The notes below the pieces were generated by a model. The model had not been told where the DNA came from, did no database searches, and worked only from the letters and a program-made list of their open reading frames with translations. From contig CADBPK010000187.1 of assembly GCA_902796465.1 (NCBI GenBank), positions 1 through 12,424 on the forward strand: a stretch of 12,424 nt of DNA. The letters are read 5' to 3'. Every line of letters starts with the position of its first letter. The first letter of the stretch is position 1. This document shows, one piece after another, positions 8,096 through 12,424 of the stretch. This DNA comes from an uncultured Erysipelotrichaceae bacterium (GTDB lineage Bacteria > Bacillota_I > Bacilli_A > Erysipelotrichales > Erysipelotrichaceae). The position numbers were made by a program, and so were the translations under genes.

Positions 8096-9223
8096 ATGCC
8101 TCTTCGAATCATAAGAAACAACATAACTGAAGTATCTGCGGATGCCCTTGTCAATACGGCCAATCCAAAAGTTCAGATCGGCAGCGGAACGGACAAGGCG
8201 GTTTATAAAGCCGCGGGGATGGACAAACTTTTCAGTATGCGGAAGAAGATCGGGAATATTGAACCCGGTAATGTTGCGGTAACGCGCGCTTTCCGTCTGA
8301 AGGCTAAGTACATCATCCATGCGGTCAGCCCGGTCTGGCAGGGCGGGGACAGTCATGAGGAAGAACTTCTCCGCGCGTGCTATATGAAGTCCATGGAAGA
8401 AGCAGGAAAGCGGCACTGTGCAAGCATTGCCATACCGCTTCTCGGCTCAGGCTCCAACGGATTCCCGAAGGAAACCGCACTGCGCATTGCCCTGGATGCC
8501 ATCCAGTCTTTTCTGATGGATCATGACATGGAAGTGATCCTTGTTGTATTCGATAAGGATTCTTTTGCATTGTCCTCCCGTGTTTTCAAGGATGTTGCCA
8601 GCTATATCCAGGATCATCAGGTCGAAGAACTGAAGGCGGTTGAATATGCCCGCAGAAGAGAAAACAGGCAGATTAACTTCAGGGAAGAAATACAGTTCCC
8701 GCAAGCACAGGCGCTATCCGTATTGAACGAAAACGATGATATATGGAATGATGATTTCCGGGATGAAGGTGTTCGTGAAGAACCTGCCCCGGTTCAGATG
8801 CCGCAGGCAAAGGAAAGCAGACCGCGTCCCGTCCATCATGCGGTAAGGCCGGAATTCGTTCCCCAAAAGCCCGATAAATTCATGCCGAAGGAAGAAACAT
8901 TCCAGGTAAAGCTTCTGAAGCTGATCGACGCATCCGGGGAAACGGATCCTGATGTTTACAAGCGCGCGAATATCGACCGGAAGCTTTTTGCGAAGATCCG
9001 CAAGAACGAGAATTACAAGCCTTCCAAAAAGACAGCCATTGCGCTGGCACTGGCGCTCCGCCTGTCTCTGCCGGAGGCATGTGACCTGCTTTCAAGAGCG
9101 GGATTTGCGCTGTCGTATTCCACGACTTTTGACCTGATCATCCGCTACTGCTTTGAAAACAGGGAATACAATATCTTTGATGTGAATGCGATCCTGTTTC
9201 AGTTTGACCAGGAAACACTCTGA
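8096..9223 (+). CDS. Macrodomain protein with C-terminal HTH-like helical domain
   Basis: A 375-residue, two-domain protein. Residues 1 to about 170 form a macrodomain, the fold that binds ADP-ribose and in some classes removes it from proteins or hydrolyses O-acetyl-ADP-ribose. Signs: ALVNTANPKVQIGSGTDKAV (Asn20, Asn23, Gly29-Ser30-Gly31, Asp33; the usual GGG loop reads GSG) and IPLLGSGSNGFP (loop 2, residues 113-124). Residues about 190-265 are a charged, Pro/Gln-rich linker. Residues about 270-375 are a compact helical domain (YKRANIDRKLFAKIRK, PSKKTAIALALALRL, LLSRAGFALS) that resembles an XRE-like HTH and recurs in Bacillota proteins; its ligand is unknown. AAAGGA (8085-8090) is 5 bases before the ATG. 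It is the last gene of its operon. De-ADP-ribosylation or ADP-ribose sensing is inferred. Confidence 0.88.
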   Translation: MPLRIIRNNITEVSADALVNTANPKVQIGSGTDKAVYKAAGMDKLFSMRKKIGNIEPGNVAVTRAFRLKAKYIIHAVSPVWQGGDSHEEELLRACYMKSMEEAGKRHCASIAIPLLGSGSNGFPKETALRIALDAIQSFLMDHDMEVILVVFDKDSFALSSRVFKDVASYIQDHQVEELKAVEYARRRENRQINFREEIQFPQAQALSVLNENDDIWNDDFRDEGVREEPAPVQMPQAKESRPRPVHHAVRPEFVPQKPDKFMPKEETFQVKLLKLIDASGETDPDVYKRANIDRKLFAKIRKNENYKPSKKTAIALALALRLSLPEACDLLSRAGFALSYSTTFDLIIRYCFENREYNIFDVNAILFQFDQETL

Positions 9224-9229
9224 TACGAT

Positions 9230-9257
9230 GTCGCCCTGCAGGCGACCTCTTTTTTTG
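9230..9257 (+). terminator. Intrinsic terminator after the macrodomain gene
   Basis: A 6-bp perfect stem, GTCGCC (9230-9235) with GGCGAC (9241-9246), has a 5-base loop and is followed by CTC and eight T residues (9250-9257). The stop codon is 6 bases upstream. It separates the macrodomain operon from the vWA/DraG pair, though read-through is possible since no clear promoter is seen before the vWA gene. Confidence 0.85.
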
Positions 9258-9297
9258 AGGAATCACTACAATGAAATCAGAAAGAGAGGAAACAGAC

Positions 9298-9957
9298 ATG
9301 AATAAAAACTTAACAGAAATCATCTATATCCTGGACAGGAGCGGATCCATGGGAGGTCTGGAAAAGGACACAATCGGAGGTTACAACGCATTTCTTGAAA
9401 AACAGAGACAGGAAGAAGGGGAAGCCCTGATCTCCACGGTACTGTTTGATCACAATACGGAAGTTCTGCATGACAGAATGGATGTACGTGAAGTAAAGAA
9501 CATTACGGAAAAGGAATACTATGTCAGAGGCTGCACAGCATTGCTCGATGCGGTAGGCGGGGCGGTCCATCATATTTCCAACGTACACAAATACATCAGG
9601 GAGGAAGACAGACCGTTCAAGACCATCGTGGTCATTACAACAGACGGTATGGAGAATGCAAGCCGCAGATATTCCTACTCTGAAGTGAAAAGGATGATCA
9701 GACAGAAAGAAGAGAAGGACAACTGGGAATTCCTGTTCATCGGTGCGAATATCGATGCAGCAGCGGAAGCTGACAAGATCGGCATCCGGGAGGAGCGCTC
9801 CGCAAACTATATTCCGGATGCAGAAGGAACAAAACTCTTCCATGAAGTAGTCAATGAAACAATCTGTTATATGCGCAAGGCAGAGGCAGCACCTATGGAC
9901 GCTTCGTGGAAAACAAGAATCGATGAAGATTACAAGAACAGAAAAGGAGGAAGATAA
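9298..9957 (+). CDS. Single-domain von Willebrand A (MIDAS) protein
   Basis: A 219-residue cytoplasmic vWA-domain protein. The metal-ion-dependent adhesion site is complete: YILDRSGSM (Asp13, Ser15, Ser17), GCTALLDA (Thr80) and TTDGMEN (Asp116). Such domains bind protein partners through a Mg2+ ion; bacterial single-domain forms often assemble complexes in stress or maturation systems, in the manner of TerY-type proteins. An in-frame ATG at 9271 is possible, but AGAGAGGA (9283-9290) lies 7 bases before 9298, and homologous proteins start close to MNKNLTEIIYILD, so 9298 is chosen. The stop is 1 base before the start of the DraG-type gene, so the pair forms an operon and the vWA protein may act with that hydrolase. 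The partner is inferred. Confidence 0.9.
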   Translation: MNKNLTEIIYILDRSGSMGGLEKDTIGGYNAFLEKQRQEEGEALISTVLFDHNTEVLHDRMDVREVKNITEKEYYVRGCTALLDAVGGAVHHISNVHKYIREEDRPFKTIVVITTDGMENASRRYSYSEVKRMIRQKEEKDNWEFLFIGANIDAAAEADKIGIREERSANYIPDAEGTKLFHEVVNETICYMRKAEAAPMDASWKTRIDEDYKNRKGGR

Positions 9958-9958
9958 T

Positions 9959-10771
9959 ATGCTGGGAGCGATTTTCGGAGACATGGTCGGAGCACCATAT
10001 GAATTCAACAATATCCATACAAAAGAATTTCCGCTGGTTTCACGCAGAACCGGGTTTACCGATGATACGGTCATGACCGTGGCAGTTGCAGTAGCGCTGC
10101 TTGAAAGCAAGGGAAAAGGCGAGAAGGAGACCAAAGAATCCCTGATCCGGTGGATGAAACATTACGGACAGATGTATCCGGACGCGGGATACGGCGGAAG
10201 ATTCTTCCACTGGGTCCTGTCAGATGAAACAAGGCCGTATAACAGCTACGGGAACGGAAGTGCCATGCGTGTATCTTCAGCCGGATGGCTGTATGACACG
10301 CTTGAAGAAACAGAGGAAAAAGCAGGCTGGACAGCGGAAGTAACGCACAATCATCCGGAAGGCATCAAAGGCGCCAAGGCCACAGCGGCAGCGATCTTCC
10401 TTGCCCGCACCGGTACCGCCAAGGAAGATATCCTGAAATACATCACGGATACATACGGATATGATCTCAGTGAAAATACCGATTCCATCCGGAAATGGTA
10501 TTACTTCAATGAAACATGCCAGAAGACCGTACCGCAGGCAATCCGGGTATTCTATGAAAGCAAAGATTATGAAGACACGATCCGCCTCGGTGTATCCCTC
10601 GGCGGCGACAGCGATACGCTGGCCTGTATCGCGGGCGGGATCGCGGAAGCATATTACGGCATGCCGGAAGAACTGAAGAAGAAAGCGCTGGAACTGCTGA
10701 CACCGGAACTTCGTGAGCCTGTATTCAGGTTTCAGGAAACAACGAAAATGAAAAACGGGGAAGACCGCTGA
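9959..10771 (+). CDS. ADP-ribosylglycohydrolase (DraG/ARH family)
   Basis: A 270-residue enzyme of the DraG/ARH fold, which removes ADP-ribose from modified proteins or other targets using two Mg2+ or Mn2+ ions. Conserved features: GAIFGDMVGAPYE at the N-terminus, FTDDT (Asp35, Asp36), SYGNGSAMR (about 96-104), THNHPEGIKGA in the middle and GGDSDTLACIAGGIAEAYYG (Gly215-Asp217, Asp219, Thr220). All expected metal-site residues are present, so it should be active. The frame extends upstream to an ATG at 9854, but AAGGAGG (9944-9950) is 8 bases before 9959 and the family begins at the GDxxGxxxE segment, so 9959 is the start. It directly follows the vWA gene and ends in a terminator that overlaps its last codons. 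Target (protein, nucleic acid or small molecule) unknown. Confidence 0.93.
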   Translation: MLGAIFGDMVGAPYEFNNIHTKEFPLVSRRTGFTDDTVMTVAVAVALLESKGKGEKETKESLIRWMKHYGQMYPDAGYGGRFFHWVLSDETRPYNSYGNGSAMRVSSAGWLYDTLEETEEKAGWTAEVTHNHPEGIKGAKATAAAIFLARTGTAKEDILKYITDTYGYDLSENTDSIRKWYYFNETCQKTVPQAIRVFYESKDYEDTIRLGVSLGGDSDTLACIAGGIAEAYYGMPEELKKKALELLTPELREPVFRFQETTKMKNGEDR

Positions 10772-10788
10772 GGTTCTTCCTCTTTTTT
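10757..10788 (+). terminator. Terminator overlapping the end of the DraG-type gene
   Basis: GGGGAAGACC (10757-10766) pairs with GGTTCTTCCTC (10772-10782), leaving one bulged T and one G.T pair, and is followed by six T residues (10783-10788). The 5' arm lies within the last codons of the hydrolase gene, whose TGA (10769-10771) is in the loop. Confidence 0.8.
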
Positions 10789-10820
10789 CATCAGAAGAAA
10801 CATGAATTATGAAAAATTAA

Positions 10821-10850
10821 TGGTCAAAGATAGAAAACTGCTGATATAAT
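10821..10850 (+). promoter_or_regulatory. Extended -10 promoter of rpsU
   Basis: A perfect TATAAT (10845-10850) is preceded by TG at 10842-10843, giving the extended TGnTATAAT form. TGGTCA (10821-10826) is a moderate -35 at 18 bases. Transcription would begin near 10857, giving a leader of about 55 bases before the rpsU start. Confidence 0.7.
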
Positions 10851-10911
10851 AATGAATGTTATCAAAGGTGTAATAATCCGTTTTGATTTTGAACAGACAG
10901 GAGACGAAAGA

Positions 10912-11088
10912 ATGCCAAGAGTAGTAGTAAGAGAAAATGAAGATTTAGATGCCGCAATGCGCCGTTTTAAAAGACAGGTCAACAACAGTGGTGTCTTAGC
11001 AGCTGTCCGCAGCAAGGAATATTATGTAAAACCCGGCGTCAAGAGAAGACTCAAGAGCGAAGCCGCAAGAAAGAAGAAGAGAAAGTAA
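10912..11088 (+). CDS. rpsU: Small ribosomal subunit protein bS21
   Basis: A 58-residue ribosomal protein bS21, a component of the 30S subunit platform near the mRNA exit and anti-Shine-Dalgarno region. The sequence [20 protein letters not shown] followed by a basic tail ending RKKKRK is characteristic, and the length is typical for Bacillota. The frame is open upstream to an ATG at 10852, but AGGAG (10899-10903) is 8 bases before 10912 and all family members start at this MPxVxVxxNE segment. The gene has its own promoter and a terminator, so it is apparently monocistronic. It is followed here by an ABC-F gene rather than the yqeY-type gene often found after rpsU in Bacillota. Confidence 0.97.
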   Translation: MPRVVVRENEDLDAAMRRFKRQVNNSGVLAAVRSKEYYVKPGVKRRLKSEAARKKKRK

Positions 11089-11093
11089 GTACT

Positions 11094-11143
11094 ACTGACT
11101 CATCAGTTATTCCAAAAAGCCCGGCATATGTTCTGGCTTTTTT
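11094..11143 (+). terminator. Terminator region after rpsU
   Basis: A small hairpin ACTGA/TCAGT (11094-11098, 11103-11107) is followed by AAAAAGCC (11114-11121) pairing with GGCTTTTT (11135-11142) across a 13-base loop, with the T-run at 11138-11143 being part of the stem. The large loop and A/T-rich stem make it moderate in strength, so some rpsU transcripts might continue into the ABC-F leader. Confidence 0.6.
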
Positions 11144-11144
11144 G

Positions 11145-11199
11145 GCTGTAATGAGAAAGGATAATCATTCAGGTGATGAAATGAAGCTGTAATGAGAAA
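11145..11199 (+). repeat. Perfect 14-bp direct repeat in the ABC-F leader
   Basis: GCTGTAATGAGAAA occurs at 11145-11158 and again at 11186-11199, a start-to-start distance of 41 bases. Each copy contains an ATG (11151 and 11192) that opens a very short ORF, so the repeat may have arisen by duplication of a leader-ORF start. Confidence 0.85.
11151..11192 (+). CDS. Candidate 13-codon leader ORF (uORF1)
   Basis: ATG at 11151 to TAA at 11190-11192 would encode MRKDNHSGDEMKL. No Shine-Dalgarno sequence precedes it. An internal in-frame ATG at 11181 has AGGTG (11171-11175) 5 bases before it and would make only MKL. The stop codon overlaps the next start in TAATG. Speculative; listed because of its place in the possible attenuator. 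Confidence 0.25.
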   Translation: MRKDNHSGDEMKL

Positions 11200-11221
11200 T
11201 GCAAGATACATCGTTATATGA
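11192..11221 (+). CDS. Candidate 9-codon leader ORF (uORF2)
   Basis: ATG at 11192 to TGA at 11219-11221 would encode MRNARYIVI. Its start overlaps the stop of the preceding tiny ORF (TAATG), allowing re-initiation; it has no close ribosome binding site of its own. Its last codons and stop coincide with a sequence complementary to the downstream terminator arm. Speculative. Confidence 0.3.
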   Translation: MRNARYIVI

Positions 11222-11308
11222 AAAGATCCTGCATTTTGAGTGACGGCTTGTTTTATATTCTGAGATATATAAAATGAACTGTTTTTCATATGCGGGAAAC
11301 AGTTTTTT
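11196..11308 (+). promoter_or_regulatory. Putative transcription attenuator of the ABC-F gene
   Basis: Three elements are seen. First, an imperfect hairpin pairs 11196-11207 with 11226-11237 (11 pairs including one G.T, one mismatch). Second, its loop holds TATATGAAAA (11215-11224), complementary to TTTTCATATG (11283-11292). Third, those bases include part of the 5' arm and loop of a terminator: 11277-11287 pairs with 11294-11304 (11 pairs, two G.T), loop 11288-11293, T-run 11303-11308. Pairing of the second kind would block the terminator. An internal promoter at 11248-11275 (TTGTTT, 16 bases, TAAAAT) could instead bypass it. The terminator is well supported; the switch is predicted. Confidence 0.5.
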
Positions 11309-11326
11309 GTTTCAGGAGGAAAAAAT

Positions 11327-12424
11327 ATGCTTCAATACAGTCATCTGAATATTATATATATCAAAGACGGACGCACCGGTGTCCGGGATTTTACAATCAC
11401 ATTCAATCCGGGAGATAAGACAGCCCTGATCGGGGAAGAAGGAAACGGGAAATCAACATTGCTGAAATGGATGGCAGACCCGTCACTGATCCGTCATTAC
11501 GCGCATGCGGAAGGCGTGCGGGTCAACCGGGGTGAAAAGACCGGTTATCTTCCGCAGGAACTGCCGGAAGAAGACAGGGAAAAAACCGTTTATGAGTATC
11601 TCTGTGAGGAACCGTTTTTCGCGGAAGATCCGGCGGGTGTTCATGAAACAGCCGCGCTGACCGGTATGGATCCGGCATCTTTGTATGCGGATCAGAAGAT
11701 GAAGACTTTATCTGGCGGAGAACGGATACGGATCCAGATTGCCCGTCTGCTCATCGGAAAAGCCAGCGCGCTGTTTCTGGATGAGCCTTCCAATGATCTG
11801 GATATTGATGCCCTGATTTGGCTTTCCGGACTGATCAGGTCCTTCCGCGGCATCGTTGTGTTTATATCACATGATGAGACTTTGCTTGAAGAAACAGCAG
11901 ACAGGATCATCCATATGGAAATGCTGAAAAGGAAGACGGAAAGCAGAATCACTGTTGCCGGCTGCGGATACCGGGAGTATATCCGCAGAAGGGAAGACCT
12001 GTTCGCAAGGCAGACACAGATCGCACAGAATGAAAGAAAACAGGAAGCGATCCGCATGGAGAAGTTCAGAAAGATCCAGAACAGCGTGGATCATGCCCTG
12101 AATACCGTATCACGGCAGGATCCCCACAGCGGGAGACTGCTCAAGAAAAAAATGAAATCCGTCAAGTCCATGGAAAAGCGGTTTGACCGTGAACGGGAAA
12201 ATATGACGGAAATGCCGGTGCAGGAAGAAGCGATCCTGTTCCGGTTTGATGACGCCTGTCATATACCGGCAGGCAAGAGAATCCTGGAAATGGATCTGAA
12301 AGAACTCAAGACGCCGGAAGGCAAGTGTCTTTCGGAAAATATCCATCTGGATATTAACGGTGCCGGGCATGTCTGCGTCATCGGGAAAAACGGCTGCGGA
12401 AAAACAACATTGCTGCGCAGGATA
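11327..12424 (+). CDS. ABC-F family ATPase, C-terminus outside window
   Basis: The first 366 codons of a cytoplasmic ABC-F protein, which binds the ribosome and acts in translation or antibiotic protection rather than transport. The first ATPase domain has Walker A GEEGNGKST (36-44), signature LSGGE (128-132), Walker B LFLDEPSNDLD (149-159, Ser where most have Thr) and the H-switch ISHDE (His182). A basic, helical inter-domain linker spans about 190-300 (RKQEAIRMEKFRK, LLKKKMKSVKSMEKR). The second Walker A, GKNGCGKTT (353-361), is present at the window edge. No transmembrane segment exists. AGGAGG (11314-11319) is 7 bases before the ATG. Which ABC-F subfamily it belongs to (house-keeping EttA/Uup-like or resistance type such as Lsa/Vga/Vml) cannot be settled by eye, but the leader with a terminator favours an inducible gene. 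Confidence 0.92.
   Translation, partial: MLQYSHLNIIYIKDGRTGVRDFTITFNPGDKTALIGEEGNGKSTLLKWMADPSLIRHYAHAEGVRVNRGEKTGYLPQELPEEDREKTVYEYLCEEPFFAEDPAGVHETAALTGMDPASLYADQKMKTLSGGERIRIQIARLLIGKASALFLDEPSNDLDIDALIWLSGLIRSFRGIVVFISHDETLLEETADRIIHMEMLKRKTESRITVAGCGYREYIRRREDLFARQTQIAQNERKQEAIRMEKFRKIQNSVDHALNTVSRQDPHSGRLLKKKMKSVKSMEKRFDRERENMTEMPVQEEAILFRFDDACHIPAGKRILEMDLKELKTPEGKCLSENIHLDINGAGHVCVIGKNGCGKTTLLRRI

Noticed and set aside
8096..9223. DarT/DarG-type DNA ADP-ribosylation toxin-antitoxin pair
   Set aside because: The macrodomain protein has an additional C-terminal domain as DarG does, but no DarT-like transferase lies on either side.
9854..9958. N-terminal extension of the DraG-type protein
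   Set aside because: The strong AAGGAGG before 9959 and the family's N-terminal GAIFGDMVG motif place the true start there; the extension lies inside the vWA gene.
9310..10134. 274-codon open frame on the minus strand across the vWA and DraG-type genes
   Set aside because: It spans the junction of two well-supported plus-strand genes and includes the complement of their ribosome binding sites.
6615..10771. Tellurite-resistance (Ter) type locus because of the vWA protein
   Set aside because: No TerD, TerC, TerB or associated kinase/phosphatase genes are present; a lone vWA domain is not sufficient.
10852..10911. N-terminal 20-residue extension of bS21
   Set aside because: bS21 proteins start at the MPRVVV segment, with a good ribosome binding site 8 bases before it; the extension is leader sequence just after the -10 box.

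Overview
The window looks like a chromosomal segment of a low-to-mid-GC Bacillota, probably a gut-type Clostridia or Erysipelotrichia. Evidence for this: AGGAGG-type ribosome binding sites before most genes, short intergenic gaps closed by hairpin-plus-T-run terminators, a 58-residue Bacillota-style ribosomal protein bS21, and sugar genes for plant oligosaccharides and phospho-beta-glucosides. The exact taxon cannot be fixed from the sequence alone. No tRNA, rRNA, CRISPR array, insertion sequence or phage gene was seen. Nearly all genes lie on the plus strand; one metallo-hydrolase gene is on the minus strand.

Left part (1-5603), mostly sugar use. A MelB-type sugar:cation symporter, cut by the window edge, is followed after 3 bases by a cytoplasmic GH36 alpha-galactosidase. 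Together they make a melibiose/raffinose-type uptake and hydrolysis unit. A small zinc-ribbon protein with its own promoter follows. It converges on a minus-strand metallo-beta-lactamase-fold hydrolase, with one bidirectional terminator between them. The hydrolase gene is divergent from a GH1 6-phospho-beta-glucosidase, which has its own terminator.

Middle part (5604-10788), accessory genes. A DUF1835/DUF3658-type protein stands alone. Next comes an apparent operon: an unrecognised 357-residue mostly helical protein, a C_GCAxxG_C_C-family redox-cysteine protein overlapping it by 17 bases, and a macrodomain protein with a long linker and a helical, HTH-like C-terminal domain. After a terminator there is a second pair: a single-domain von Willebrand A (MIDAS) protein and a DraG/ARH-type ADP-ribosylglycohydrolase. 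A macrodomain and a DraG-type enzyme in adjacent transcription units suggest a locus handling ADP-ribose or ADP-ribosylated targets, although no ADP-ribosyltransferase is visible.

Right part (10789-12424), ribosome-related. rpsU (bS21) has a good extended -10 promoter and a terminator. It is followed by a 238-base leader region and the first 366 codons of an ABC-F ATPase. That leader is the most interesting non-coding stretch. It holds a perfect 14-bp tandem repeat, each copy opening a tiny ORF, the two joined by a TAATG overlap. It also holds a long imperfect hairpin over the second tiny ORF and a strong intrinsic terminator ending 18 bases before the ABC-F start codon. A 10-11 bp sequence around the stop codon of the second tiny ORF is complementary to the terminator's 5' arm. 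This is the architecture expected of ribosome-mediated transcription attenuation, as known for several ABC-F antibiotic-resistance genes, but here it is a prediction.
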